Source of the DNA: Enoplolaimus lenunculus
Lineage: Eukaryota > Nematoda > Enoplea > Enoplida > Thoracostomopsidae
Assembly (NCBI GenBank): GCA_030248215.1
Contig: JASANG010001731.1
Location: 62,001 to 126,000, forward strand
Direction: 5' to 3'
Length of the DNA stretch: 64,000 nt
Shown one piece after another: positions 35,556 through 49,109 of this stretch; the first letter of the stretch is position 1, and each line of letters starts with the position of its first letter. Under the pieces are notes generated by a model. The model did not search any database and was not told the DNA's origin. It was given only the letters and a program-made list of their open reading frames with translations. A program made the translations under genes and the position numbers.

Positions 35556-35851
35556 TCAGAATGCAACCGGAGGTGAAAAATACCGGAGCCGGAACCAGAG
35601 GTGAGGCGAAATTAAGTAGCAACGACAATGGTTAACTAGGTAATTTTAGGCAATGTCTGCAATATGTTGTCGATTTGTTTGGTTTCACGCTAATTGTCTA
35701 ACGAAACGCGTTCAAACAGATAAATTTTGCAAACCTATGCCAAATTTTCCTACTGAAATTGCCGGAACCTCCGGCATAATTTTTACCAAAGCCTGAGACC
35801 GATTTTCTGCCAGAGCCGAAACCGGAGGCAGACCTTTGGTTGTACCCTGAT
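35556..35851. mobile_element. family D element, subfamily 2
   Basis: TCAGAATGCAACCGGAGGTG at the left, ACCTTTGGTTGTACCCTGA at the right. It contains GGTGAGGCGAAATTAAGTAG and AAATTGCCGGAACCTCCGGC, shared with the 8.5 kb copy. Confidence 0.78.
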
Positions 35852-38800
35852 CGATATATCTTCTTTGATAATCCTAGATTTTATTAAAAATAAGTACGTT
35901 TTCATATTTCACAATTAACTAAATGCCGCATAGACGTCAAACAACTTTGTCAGTCGGTACTATCGCTCTCATAATCTTTTACTCGCAACTACTCTCTCCT
36001 CATATGAAATCCAGGCTAAGCCTATGATACGTTTGTAGTGACGTTTTAGCTTCAAACTCACAGCAATCCAATTTACTTGTCAGCAACGTAATAAGCTCAT
36101 TACCCGCTCCTTCAATTACAGAATATCTCGTATATTAATTTTTGTTTTTCTATTTAGCTTTTACCAGCTGTATTTGAATGACCCCATGCGCACTTTAGAG
36201 CATAAAGTTCCTGATTAAAACCGAACTAAACCACAACATGCATACTGGAGCTGTCTAATCCATTGCCATGTATCTTCAAATACGTTCTCTAGTTTCCTGT
36301 CGACCGCGTGTTTGATTTAATTTAAACAGTGTTTGACAGAGAAAATCATTTCGCAAACACATTTTGTTTCGAAATGAGCATTATCTAAAAAACAAACAAT
36401 TTTTCCAACGTTTAACCGTGATCGCCAGCCGGAACAACGTCAGGAACACAAATAATTGCAAAAAGTTTGAGCTTCGCTTGAAAGCTATTCAAAATCCGTC
36501 CAAGATCCTAATGAAATATTATTGTCTCTCCCCCCAACATGTTGTGGCTGATGAAATAGCACAAATTTCTTGCATTTTATGATAATCGACGCATTATAAA
36601 AATGTTAATTTCAGGCGATACAATACTAATAACTGGTTAATTACAAAAGGCTCAACAGCAAGACGTGTAACTAGGCATGGATTACAGGTGTCCCCTTGAT
36701 GACAGTAATTTTTTAAATAAAGTTACAATTTTTGAGGGGGGATGGGTGGCCCAGCTTCTCAAGTTGTCCCACTCTAACTGCGGACCATATATGCTTCAAC
36801 TTAGATTTAATAGGTTTAAACGGTGCTTATGATTAGGCTTGGACTTAGGCTTTCGGCTTGATAGATTTTAATATTTATTTCAAGTGTATTTGAGACAAAC
36901 GTGCACTGTGTATAAATATCGGTATCATACGAATTCATTTTGTTGAGTGCCAGAGCGTGTAGCGGTGCGTAAAAAAGAAATCAAAACAGAGAAATTTGAA
37001 TTATATATTAACTGAAAAGCAACCTCAAGCAATTCGTTTGAAACTGCTCTGCAATAGTAATCATAATATAGAAATAATAAACAATAACAATAATAATATA
37101 ATATACAATAATTATAATAATAAAAATAATAGTAATAAAAATAATAATATACTAATATTAATTAATAATAACAACAACAACAAAAATATACAATATCAAC
37201 ACAAACTGTGTTAACAAAAAACGAAAAAAAATGTGAGATTTTTCATAATCATTAACCAGGCTGATTACTTCTCGCCTCCATGGAAAATATTTAGCATCCC
37301 TTACAAAATATTTTTTGATATGGTCATTCCGAAATGCCTTTGACCCTGTCCATCATGTTGTGCGGACCTCGGGCCCGCATGTGAAACTTTCATTATTAAC
37401 ACAATTTCAAAATTAACGCAATACAGTACACTCTTGCATGCCAACAACTCAAAGTCGTGTAATTTTCGAATCAGTAAATGATAAGCTTCGATATATATAT
37501 ATAGCACATTTTTCGCATTTGATTTGTTCTGCATGTGAGCAGAATTCGAGAACTGCTGCTAATGCAGTTTATGTGATTGAAAACCTATTACTAAATGACG
37601 ATAGTCACTACACACAATTGATAATACTGTTTCAACTGAAAACTTTGCCTGAAAGCTTTAAAAGCAATATTTAATTTGCATGAAATCAGGCTGCGCTATA
37701 TATATGAGCAGCTTTTTCAACTTCCTACTTGCCGTCCTAGCTCTGGTAGTACCCGAACCCAAAACTGCCTCTCATATACCTATATTTTGTAAATGACAAT
37801 TAGTAAAATTGCACTAAAAGTAATTTAGTTAAAACGATATTCTAAAAGTTTAAACCTATATGCAGACTGTTGTTCCTACCCCCTTGCCCAAGTTCCACAT
37901 TCAGAACCCAATATTTATACCCGAATATCTATTGCCTATAATCAGGGTGGGGCGGGGCCATGGCTAAATTTCTTGAAATATTGCACTGAGTTAAATGAGT
38001 TAAATTTTTTAGCCTAAGCTATATCCGATATTACAAGAAAGCCACACAAATTTCTAATAATGGTTTAAAAGAATAGTCTTTGAAATTAATTCTAAGAAAT
38101 ATTGATTTATGTAATTTAAAACTTACAGTTAGTCTAACGCACCCCAAAATGTGCCTTTAACGACCGAAAACCCCATGCCTCCATCCAATATTAGAATCGA
38201 AATTTTTGTAAACAAATTTTGTACTATAATTGTGTTTGCCTTCAAGCTCTATTTGCTCAAAAGCCTTGTTAAATGCTACTTATTGTGCGAGCCCCACCAT
38301 CAAAATTTTTTTCAATCCGTCGCTGCTTTTAGCTTTGGCGCCTAACAGTTTAATAAAACGGTATATACTTAGCTAGGCGTCGCTCACTCATTCTCTAGAG
38401 AGGTCCTATTAAGGAAATTAAGTTAAAATCTTTTACAGGCCAGCAAAACAAAATTGTATGTTCTAGAGGGTGCTTGGTTTAATTATGAAAATTAGTGTAG
38501 CAAAACAGTCACACATTCAAATGGGGACATATCCGAACTAAATTTCTGGAGCGACGAGAAAAAAAGCACTTTTACAGGCTTTAGAATAATCTGCTCGATT
38601 GTGGATTTTCGGAAAGACGTTTCTAATCGCTCGCAAAATAGTTTTTAGATTGGATTATTTCTTGTCGAAACTGAAATCCTAACCATGCGCCTGTAGCGAA
38701 GCCGAAAACCGTTATGCGAATATAAACAAAGTATTACAGTAAACTGAATCTATTAATACACTTAAATACAGTAAATCCGTGAAATAACTCATAAACTAAA

Positions 38801-39600
38801 TTACAAAACAATTACGACAAAACAAATATTCAGAAAAATAAGACTATGGATAGCGTATTTTAGGTGCTATTCTGACTAGTAGCACAAACAGGGACCAGGA
38901 TTTTTCAGAAGGAAATGATACTTTTCGATATTTCGAAATCTTACAGTTTTAAAGCGCGTTTTAGCTTTGTCTTTGATAATTTAAGCTTGATTAATTGCAT
39001 CAAAAGCGCCGAAAATTTTAGATTTGTAACGCACTCTTGCATATTTTTCGCTTATTTGATGCGAAAACACATTGTAAGCTTCAGATTTACACAGCAAAAG
39101 TTTCAGCACGGCAGGTCCGGTCAAGGGATACATTTTCCCACATCATATGGATCTGCCACTGATTTTAGTTAGAAACACAAACCTTAATCTTAGGCTAACA
39201 CTCAAATGGCATAGAACGCGATAGCATTAGTTGACAATAATAGTGGAATTTCTGTTGTGATGGAAACATTTAAAATATTTTTAAATTCACTAAATAATTT
39301 AAAAAATCTATAAAATGTTAATATGATGATAAAACGTGTTATTTTCCTGAGATTGTACTCATCTCAACTGTGCAAACCAAAATAAACAACTTGTTACCTA
39401 ATATGATACTTGTAATAACAATTAGGTTAAATCCAATTAATTTGTATCTGGCAGAACATTTGTGTAATTAATTCTAATCCTTACATACTGACGTTTTACG
39501 TATATCATTTTGCTAAATACAGTTCGCCTTAAAAGAAAAAAATAAGATTTGTGATTAGCTATTTAATTTCATAATTAATAAATGTAATTTGTAAACAGAG
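35852..39600. other. intergenic with simple repeats
   Basis: Holds the AAT/AAC-rich stretch at 37078-37195 and TTAGGC-like words at 36830-36855. No gene seen. Confidence 0.5.
37078..37195. repeat. AAT/AAC-rich low-complexity stretch
   Basis: Interrupted (AAT)n and (AAC)n. It gives a spurious poly-Asn frame (36996-37214). Confidence 0.9.
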
Positions 39601-39601
39601 T

Positions 39602-39700
39602 TTAACCCGTTTCTGTATTAATATTATCTATTTTACCTGATATCATATGGTAAGATACAACTCGAACTGTGTAAAAACCTCGAATCGAATACGTCAAACA
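39602..39700 (-). mobile_element. family A element, left-end fragment
   Basis: TTAA then CCCGTTTCTGTATTAATATT, TCTATTTTACCTGA, and AACTCGAACT where the B-box complement sits in full copies. No right end found. Confidence 0.5.
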
Positions 39701-40113
39701 ACTGCAAAATAATTATTAGTAATGAAAACAAGTTTACAACTAAACGCGTAAAGAAAGATTTAAGCAAGAAAAATTGCCAGCGGCAAACATAAGAGGGGAT
39801 ACTTGGAGCACATCCGCTTTTGAAATTTGTATCCTGACGAAAATTTTGCACACAGAGGGTTTACGGATCAGAAACGCTCATAGGCGATGTATATTCGCTG
39901 TTTCCCAAATATGAGTTTGTTCATTTCCAGTTTGCTTGCAACACAACTAAGTATAATTACTGCAAGCGCCACAATGACATGAGTGTACTAGGTTGCGTTT
40001 TGAGTCGTAGACAATATACGCTGCTCCAAGCCTAAAGTAAAAACTAACTAGTCCTCAATTTAGATCTTAACGGTCGTTTTTGGTTATAAATATATATGAA
40101 GAAATATATACAA

Positions 40114-40165
40114 GCCAAAAATACCAAAGACATGAACGAGCCAAAAATACCAAAGACATGAACGG
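40114..40165. repeat. 26-bp direct duplication
   Basis: GCCAAAAATACCAAAGACAT plus GAACG(A/G), twice in tandem at 40114 and 40140. Confidence 0.9.
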
Positions 40166-40638
40166 ACACTAACGTTAAATGCTGAAGAGCAGGTTCATGC
40201 TTGCAAAAACGATATAAATTTAGGTTTTGCCTATAAAATCTGGTAAAACTTTGATAACGGAACCGGAAACAGACACCGATTGCTACCGGAATATATACCG
40301 GAGTATCTGGTTACTCTATATTACATATGTATGGGTGGTATGTTTGTATGTGTACATATATGTATATGTTGTGTATGCGAATATATATGCATTTCGCAAT
40401 ATTGTATAGCTAAGTAATCAACATAATTATATGCAAACACTGATTTTAGACATCACATATTGCGAGGACTGTCAAAACTCTTCTCGGTCGGCCGTAATGG
40501 ACTTTTATGGCGTAGCATCGAGGCGGCCTTGTAGTTTTGCTCTATTTCTCTATGCTTTGGTCCTTTTAAATTGATTAAATTGTTAATTGTCTCAAAACCT
40601 TTAAAATGTACATCATATATAATACGTATATATATCTA

Positions 40639-40923
40639 CTATACTATATAGGAACAAATGCGGTGAGTTTTCAAATTATGAGAATAAAACGTTGTTAATT
40701 TGTGAGAGCGGACAAATTTCTGACTGAAGCGTATCCCGGAGTAAGTGGGTTCAACTAGTGGTCCAGTCCATGGTCGTAGCCAGGATTTTATGTCGGGTCG
40801 GTATTTGCCGGCATACTTTGCCTGAAACTGCGACAAGTCCGCAGCATTACGGGCGTAGAAAAATAGCCCAGCAGTGGCCTTGCATACGAACACCCATAGC
40901 CAGAGACGTAGACGAGGTGTCAT
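40639..40923 (-). CDS. doubtful small ORF with a hydrophobic N-terminus
   Basis: ATG-started 94-codon frame beginning MTPRLRLWLWVFVCKATAGL, like a signal anchor, with a GC-rich first half. Against it, part of the frame contains a CGTAGCCAGGATTT word of the kind seen in the dispersed repeats, so it may be repeat-derived. Confidence 0.15.
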   Translation of the reverse strand: MTPRLRLWLWVFVCKATAGLFFYARNAADLSQFQAKYAGKYRPDIKSWLRPWTGPLVEPTYSGIRFSQKFVRSHKLTTFYSHNLKTHRICSYIV

Positions 40924-41895
40924 TTTAGCTGGATATAACCCTATTTGAAATTTTCTGTAAAGTTTACTCTAGGACAGGGCAGGTTATACTCAAAGCATGT
41001 TGTATCTCTTGTTATCGCTTAGAAATTTCAGAGGATAAATCAACAATATCCCGCCTTTTATGCACCACTAATCATAATAAGTAAAATTAGAGCACAAAGA
41101 CACCAGTTAAAACCTCCAACTTACCGTTCAAATGGAAAACCGATGGCACAGAACTGAACTGACGCTGGCTGATTGGTTGGATGAGTTTTAAGTAATTTTG
41201 TTGATGAGATATACGTTATCCAATGAAAATTCGACTAAAAGCTCTCCAAATGCAATTAAGACAATTAGAAATTCTGGTGTTTTCCCTGCGATTTCAGGCG
41301 TTCTCTCAAACTTTTCGCCGTTTTAAAAAGATTTTGGTTTGTCAATACTGCGACTGAACACTGAATGTATATATATGTATACTTTAAGCAAAATTAATTA
41401 CTCTGAAAGCATATGAAACCTATGGCAGCTAAAAGAAAGCTCTGCTTCTGTGAACAATCCTTTATATCCTCTCTTTGCATTACTTAATCTAAATTTGTAA
41501 TTAACATTTTTATTCTAATTACATAGCTACCCTTTTATAGAAAATGAGTGGAAAATCGAAGCTATAAGCGGCGTGCGCAACAAGTTTTGTTTCAGGCCTT
41601 TACAAGTTTCAACTTTAACACTCTTTCGTGCAATGTAAAACTAATTAATATAGATTGTTCGCAAATCGAGCAAGGGGCAAATAAATAGAAAACATTAACA
41701 GTAATCACATAAGATAGCCTGAAATATGCGAATACGAAACAGTTTTGGACACTTTCTTGCATAAGGTATGAGCAACACCGCGCAAAATATCCCACGAAAT
41801 GATACGCAATGTACAGTATTTAGCAATTATTACGCGTATATGCAATGCAATATCTTCACAAAATCGGCCAAAGTATAGTTGTGGGACGGCAAATT

Positions 41896-42015
41896 TTTCG
41901 TCAGAGCCGTCATTAAGCTTTAGTCTAAATTTTTTGCTTACGTTTAGGCTTTACAATATGTCGATTCTTACAATGAGGCTTTGACTTCAAGCTTAGAAAT
42001 ATGTTTATTGTTACC
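41896..42015 (-). mobile_element. family E-like fragment
   Basis: TAAGCTTTAGTCTAAATTTTTTGC (complement of the family E right half) followed by TTAGGCTTT words. No inverted ends remain. Confidence 0.4.
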
Positions 42016-43613
42016 GCCCTCATCTATAATTTGGCCACAAGATGTTAACTTCTTTAAGGCTCCAGTGTCAAGCTCTTTAATTTAATCGATGGTGATAAAC
42101 TATCGGATCAAACAAAGATGTCTATGGCACAACAGGTACAAAACCACAATTAATAAAAAATAGCACTTTAACCTACCAACTTTAAAACTTCAAATATTTT
42201 TAACAACTGAAAAAAGACCGAAATTTTTGCTATTTCTGCTTCGAAAAGATGTCAAATGACCAAGCATAGAGGCACCTTTATAGATGGTGTTAGTCTAAGC
42301 TGAGAATTCTTTTATTTTCACTTTTATCCTTCAAACTCAGTGAACAGTTTCACCCAGAAACAAAAATATGCAAAAAAATTTCAAAGTCGGGCCATTTTTA
42401 GCGAACGTCAGTTGAGTGTAAAACCACAAGCAAACCAGTAAAATTGACGTTGGTATCGCTGCTCGTACTGTTGCACCTGGCAACCAAATGTGTTTGCCAG
42501 CTCAAATTGTCTGCGTAGGCTATCGATACTGCAGAATTGTTTAACTTTTAATTACGCGTTTTGCAAAACTGTCAATAATGTAGCGTTGCATTTATACCCA
42601 GCAACCCAAAGCTTGTTCAATAAACGGCAGATAGCACTAATTCAATTAGCTAGACACTAGAATAGCCTTGACCCTTTACCTATGTGTACACAGATTTATA
42701 TATAGGTAATGGGTCAAACATATATATCGGGGCCATATCGGGGGAGCGGAAAGCGAGCTTAGTGCCCCCCAAATATTTTGCTTACAAATCATTTTTAGAA
42801 GCAAAAATGCAAAAATTTAAACTTTCATATCTTATTTACATTAAAACGAAGGTCTGCCATCCCCCGAAAAATATGTGGGTCCCCAGTGTATATAATCTCC
42901 GTATTGGGTATCGCAAAGTTTTAGGCCACCCTGGTGATTTCAGGCACCAATTTAGGAGGATATGTATAGCTTTAACCTATTAATTTGTCAACTTATATAA
43001 GCGATATAAATCAAACAAATATTTCTGCGAATATTTTTCTGGTTTTAGTAACATGCCTAAATTTAAATTAGCATAATTTTGCCCAAATTTAAAATCTTGG
43101 ACCTGCTCCTTGATAGCACAAAATATACAACATATATTAACGTACACAATGAGGGTATGTGTCCATGGCGCTAGGCTGTAAATAGCTTTGGCAAACCCAA
43201 AGTTTGACAAATTGATATTAGCAAACTATTGTCCAAACTTTTAGTCGAGAAAAGAGTTATTTTGAGCGCAGTTAAAATTATCAGTTCAAAATTTAACTCA
43301 TCTGCCAAAGATGATAATGTCAAGGTTACGAGACGGGTTCAGTTCAACTCTTGGTTGAGCATTATCATTTCAAACTCGAACAAATGTCCACAAAGTTGCT
43401 CAATTAACTAATGGCAAAAACGTAGCAGGATTTTTGTTCGAGGGAAGCCACAGCTCAACCCCACTGTATATTTAATACATAGTTCTGGCAAAAATATATT
43501 TTGTGACGAGATTTATGGGAGACGCGGTGTCTTGGACCTTAAAAGCCAAGCACTTACATCTACTACGCAAACTGTTCCCTAGTTATAACGGAAACTCTCG
43601 CCAAATGTGTAAG

Positions 43614-43825
43614 TACACTGCAAAAATGGTGAATCAAATTGACTCTATCCGAAATAGGCTCTACAGGACTACACAAACTGAGTCAAATTCTGCTCCGACA
43701 GAGTCAAATACGACTCACTGAGTCGCACGTTTGACTCTGACAAAGTCGAATTTGACTCCGTTTGTGTAGTCCTGTAGAGCCTATTTCGGATACAGTCAAT
43801 TTGACTCACAATTTTTTGCAGTGTA
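43614..43825. mobile_element. fold-back element, near-complete palindrome
   Basis: TACACTGCAAAAATGGTGAA at the left and CACAATTTTTTGCAGTGTA at the right. The arms stay complementary for about 90 bp, including ATCCGAAATAGGCTCTACAG and CCTGTAGAGCCTATTTCGGA. The short centre is made of GAGTCAAA words in both orientations. Flanked by TA. Non-coding. Confidence 0.88.
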
Positions 43826-45159
43826 CATAGTTTGACTGCAAATCAAATTCGCTCCAGATAAAAATATCTTACAAACAGAAGCATTTTAAAAACAATGGCT
43901 ACAGTCTCTTGCTCATCATAGGTGTTTGGAATATCAAACTTTTCGTAATTATTTGACGTAGCAGTGTATACTGCTAATTATTAAACAGTAAAAGTAAACC
44001 AATTGAAAATACGAACACTTACAAGCGTCTCTTATACTGCTACTTTAGAAACTGTTTCAAGATTTTTGAAAAAAACCCCGAGAAAACTGTTGCAATTCTA
44101 AAAAGAAACAAACTTTGAAAATCATTTCAATTTTTATTAAGTACGACACAATAACCGTTTGCGTCATTTGCTAAGTTTTTAATTGATTTTTTTAGAATTT
44201 AAGGTAAAAATTGAAGAGTAAAAAATTATTTTCTGCTTTTAGATGAGACACGCTCCATGTACTCTCAGCGTGGCCGACAAACTGATCTTGACACCATGCG
44301 GCCTGGAGTAATGGCATTATTTCCTCGATTAAAGTTCCCTTTAATTAAGCCGCTAACTATTGGTTGAGTTTAATACTTTCCGATATAATTTCTAAAATGC
44401 AAACACGGCCATAATTCTTGCAAAAAACATTGCATCCACCCAATGGCTTGGTGGTATACACCGAAGGAAATGGTCATGTATGCGTGAAATGTATATCACC
44501 CCACTGTAAAGCAGCAGCGTAAATATAATCATTGGGAGGGCGTAAACTACCTAACCCCTATCAATTAAATACTAAAATTTTTTGTAACAAATTTCCCAAA
44601 AAATTCTTCGAAATCATTCATGAAAAGTGCCGTATAATATACGAGAGTGTAAACGAGAAAAATGTAACAAATTAATTTTGTTGTTAATAGTAATATGTTA
44701 GCTAATTTAAAGGCGTTCAATTAGCGCTCCATGTATTAATTCCGACACTAACACGGGTTCAGTTCGGCGCCATACTAAGGTTCGGAGGCTCAGACAGCAC
44801 CAATATAACGTCCCCCTGAACAGGTTTTAGCAACCACGCATCCTCTTAAAATTTTGCAGCCTTAGTAGCTTGTTGAGTTGTCTTAACTACCCGGAACAAG
44901 GGAAGCGCATCAGATGGATAAAACACGTTTCCGAGGTATTATTACTAGCGTATTGGATTTTGAAAAAATTTTGAATAAGATTGACTTCACTGTTTTATAC
45001 CTTAATTATCGCATAAAATTGGAAGATAAGTAAAAATGTTGTTGAAAAGCTAAAATCATTGAATGGTATTTTTAAGCCAACAAAAATTACACGCATATGC
45101 AATATAAAAATTATTACAAGACTCAAAAGTACGCATTGGACTCAGCCTACAAGCCTGTA

Positions 45160-45268
45160 TAGTCCAGTGGTGATGGTAAACGTCTCCGATCTCGGGTTTA
45201 TAATCTGAATTTTAGCATGGAAATAAATCTCAGATCAAATAGGAAATATTCATGCGAGCAAGAGTTAA
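45160..45268 (+). mobile_element. family A element, inverted fragment
   Basis: TAGTCCAGTGGTGATGGTAA (A-box region, now plus strand), CAAATAGGAAATATTCATGC, GAGCAAGAG then TTAA at 45265-45268. The far end is missing. Confidence 0.55.
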
Positions 45269-46371
45269 ATCATTTGCAACTTTATAAATTCACAAAGTTG
45301 ATGCAAACAGCGACATTCAGTGAGACGGCAATATGAAAGTATTGCGCGTGCGGGTTTTGATTTGCAACCAAATTTTCTCAAGCGCTACGTGAATACGGAC
45401 TAAATTGCGCAATAGGAAATAGAACCGCCGGCTCCGATGCTTAATACAAAAATTTTTGCCCATTTCCCAGCTCAATCAGCGCACTTGCTACAATGATGTT
45501 CCAAAACACACAAGAGGGCCTTAATTTTAAGGAATTTAGAACCCCCTTAGTAGAAGACTCTGTGACGATAATATACGAATGCCAGGCGACAATATATATT
45601 GATTGGCATTCAGGAAACTGCGCCGAGCCAAATATTAGATATATATGTGTATATGTATATATGTATAAAGCTATCTCAAATTGGTCTGTGCAACAAATTT
45701 ACTCCGAAATACCCAAAAATGGTTGTATACCAGCTGTACAAAAGAACAGTAATTTTGCGTGTATTGATAAAACTTTTTTGCTGGTTTGCGAGTTTACCGT
45801 GTAAATTAGTTCAAATTCAGGTTATTCAAAACACGTAAAGTTTGTCTTACCATGCTACGCTTTGCCAAAAGTTGGTCTGGTAAATAGAATTTTTGAGAAA
45901 TTCGATTTTTAAAGAAGCCGCGGGTTGCCGGTGGGATCGAAAATTTCGTTTCGAAAATTTTAATATCTTGCGTGCCGTTGGACGCAGGTTGCCGAGCTGA
46001 GTGGAATTGTTAAAATTTTCTGTGATCAGGCAATTGTTTCGCGAATTACATTATCAAATAACAGATTTAGTACAATTCCTAATAATTTACAGAGGACCAA
46101 GACGAATAAGTTATTGTTTGACCATAACTAGTATAAAACAATGGTTTGATAGAAAATCAAGTATTAACGTTCCACTCAACTTTTAGCAAACTGCGTCAAA
46201 TGATATATAATTTGTTGATTTTTGATATAAAAATTACTTAGCAACTTTTGCATTAATTAAGGATCGGACCTAAAAATTGTAATTATTCAAAAATTCAAAT
46301 TTGGTAATCAAATGACCAAGGAGGGCAAAAATGTCTCAAAACAAAGTTTCAAAATCGAACGTTTTTTAGTT

Positions 46372-46425
46372 TGAAATTTATATAAATCTCAAACGAAATA
46401 GAAAATATTTATGCGAGAATGGGCT
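46372..46425 (+). mobile_element. family A element, end fragment
   Basis: GAAATAGAAAATATTTATGC then GAGAATGGG, the reverse complement of the family A left end. Only this end is present. Confidence 0.4.
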
Positions 46426-46712
46426 AAGAATCGAAAGATACACTAACTACTATTATTGATAACGCTAAATACAGAAATTTGTGATGCAAATCGGAAATAT
46501 CTTAGAAAACAGCGCTTCGGTTAGTTAGAGCATTCGGTTTAGCTTAAATTAAAACGCTATTCAGCAAATTTCCTAATTTCGTTCTTCTAAAAATCGGCTC
46601 CTAATGAACTATGAATAAAGTGTAATCTAAAGGGCGGACAATTTAAGTTGTGAGCTGCGAAGAAGACTTTTACACACATATAAATAAACTGTAATAACAT
46701 ACAGATGCACAT

Positions 46713-46806
46713 TACTATATTGACCCAAATAAGAAGGGAGAGGTTAATAAATAGGGGTCCTTACTTAGAGTCCCAATCATAAGGAGTCTGTATTCCTAAT
46801 TGAAGT
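46713..46806. mobile_element. family B element, left-end fragment
   Basis: TACTATATTGACCCAAATAA, then GGGGTCC, AAGGAGTCTGTATTCCTAAT as in the 60.7 kb copy. The rest is lost. Confidence 0.6.
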
Positions 46807-47956
46807 TCGCTAGTGGATAGAGGCTATAAATCTTCTACTAAGGCGAAAGCAAGAAAATAGCCTAGACTGCTCAAATATGTAACAGACACTCAGACAACTC
46901 GCATAACATTTATTAAGTTCAGAAAGACTGTTAACAGGCATATGACAATTAACAAAAATTCTTCGGAGCAATTTAGTTCTGAACAAAAGCAAGAAAATAC
47001 AAACAAAAATTGGATATTTGGTTGTAACGTATTTAAGCTATAAACTATGCTACCCAGAGGATTTTAGGTGACATCAACCCTCAGAATAAACTAAATAATT
47101 GCCTTTTAATTTAGTCCTTTTACCCACAAATTTCATATTAGGAAGCTATAGTCTAAAAAATGCATCTAAAATAAATTGTCTTGTATTTAAGAAACAATAG
47201 CGATTAACACAGTTGCGTTTTGTCCCAAACAACAACCGCCATATTCAAATTGAATAACTTTATACCGCAAACGTTTTATGTTGGCACCTTAAACAGTTGG
47301 GCAGGACAAATCCAACGCAAAAAAGTGCTCAATTTTGAACATTGCCATTCACTGGTTCGAAAGTTACAAACCCTGTTACCAACTGGTAATAGGTGCTACA
47401 CACATTTGAGAATATGGTTCATATAACTTAACAAATTTAAAATTTAAAACCAGTATTTAAAATGACTCAATTAATGATGATTTCAAAAATTTCGTCTTGG
47501 GTGGCAGGAAGCACGATATACAGCGAAAAAACTCGGTAGCAAAACGGATCGAGAAGCCAAACGTAATTTCAGTAATAAATCATAGATCAAAATGTTTCGG
47601 TTTGATCCTTTTTGAGGAGACATAGACCATTGAAAAACTCAAATTTAAAAATTCTTTGGTAATAAAATACCAAACGTTTCGGAACGCGTGATTTTTGTTA
47701 AATGAATTTCAAATTGTAACAATTTAAAAACCACGAGACTTTCACAATCACAGTGTAGAAAACATCTTCTGACTACCATATGAAATAGACAGTAATGCTT
47801 AAATTGAAACTTAAAATTAATGTAATAATATACCATCCGGAGGCGTTCCCAATAAATTGGATGGGCGTAAGTGCCTGTCATTGATGCCGCCAGAATATTT
47901 TGCTAACGATATTCGAGTAAAGTTTGGTGGCGAAAAATTTTAAAAAACCTGTTACA

Positions 47957-48119
47957 GCTCTAGCCCGTAGCGAAGGGGCCAGCCGAGCAACCTGGAAAAA
48001 CTTTGCCCCCCTAAAAGTTGTCATCCTTGCTTGTAACTCATTGAAAACCCTTAAATGCCCCTCCTGAAAAAATTTTAGCCCCCCTAGCAAGGCGAGCTGG
48101 CTAGAGGCTTGTTGCAGCT
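47957..48119 (-). mobile_element. family C element
   Basis: CCCGTAGCGAAGGGGCCAGC, AACTCATTGAAAACCCTTAA, CCCCCCTAGCAAGGCGAGCT, GGCTAGAGGC. Reverse orientation. Confidence 0.72.
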
Positions 48120-48599
48120 GCAATTCTTTGTTCTGCACACAAAATTCCCAAAAACGATATCCGTACAAAATAGCATATCTGCCACACCAGTTCGCTGCTA
48201 AACCTGCAGTGTATATGAGGCAGTCTTATGGCTTCTAGGGGTCTCGCCATGTCAGGGAGCAACATTGAAATGGATTTAACGAAAGTTTTAAGACACCGTT
48301 ATAAAAATTAGGGAACGTTTTTGCCATTAACACAAGTATCTTCTTTGGACATGGGCGCACATCAAATAATTTTATATCAACAATAACAGACGATCCTTGA
48401 ACGACTCAGGAGCCTCAGTGAACAGCAAAGAGCAGCGGGAATCCCCCTGGGTTTTGCGTAGATATATTAGGGGCCTTCGCTAAGTAGGTCAAATATGGAC
48501 GTTGACACAAGCTTAGACTGGGTCGACGATATAGGAGGTCAGCTGACAAAATGGCGGGCGAGGGGGCACGTGAGACGTAGCCTGGGCCCTTTGCAAATG

Positions 48600-48697
48600 A
48601 ACATATATTATATATTTATATAAATATATATTATATATGAAACATTATTCAATAAACATAATTGGTGTTCAGTGTATATATATATATAAATAAAATG
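48600..48697. repeat. TA-rich low-complexity stretch
   Basis: ATATTATATATTTATATAAA and later (TA)n. No further meaning seen. Confidence 0.8.
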
Positions 48698-48889
48698 TTC
48701 GTAGTAAACGGAGAGAAAGAGCGAAGGGAACACTTTCATTTTAATTTCTGATCAATTTGCCAAATTAACAAACCGGGGCAGCTTAAAATGCCGGTATTGC
48801 ATTTTTACGATGTTTTAAAGCCTGTAACCACCGGAGGGCCGTGGGTTCTCAGCGAGTCTAGAAAATCGTGCCCCACAGAAATAGTTTTA

Positions 48890-48962
48890 GTCTCGCTTGT
48901 TAGACCTTGTATGGCTAATTTTTTAGTCTTCCCCTAGCAAGGTGAGCGTGGTTTCAAGTCTG
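48890..48962 (-). mobile_element. family C fragment
   Basis: TTTTTTAGTCTTCCCCTAGC followed by AAGGTGAGC, the inner end of the family C right side in reverse. Confidence 0.45.
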
Positions 48963-49109
48963 GTGTGTTCCCTAGTCTTTACAGACCCAATCAACAGATA
49001 TAAGCTGCCGAGTTTAACGTCGTTTTCAAGTATTTCACACCATGCGTCAGCAATATTGTTCAATTAAATGTCAGATATAGTGTGTCAAAATTTGAATTAA
49101 TACGCACAA

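Larger units (their letters stand above)
43826..47956. other. intergenic with family A and B fragments
   Basis: Apart from the fragments at 45.2, 46.4 and 46.7 kb, only AT-rich DNA and TATATG runs (45640-45670) are seen. Confidence 0.45.

Noticed and set aside
36996-37214. Poly-Asn plus frame
   Set aside because: Produced by AAT/AAC low complexity; the flanking residues show no conserved sequence.
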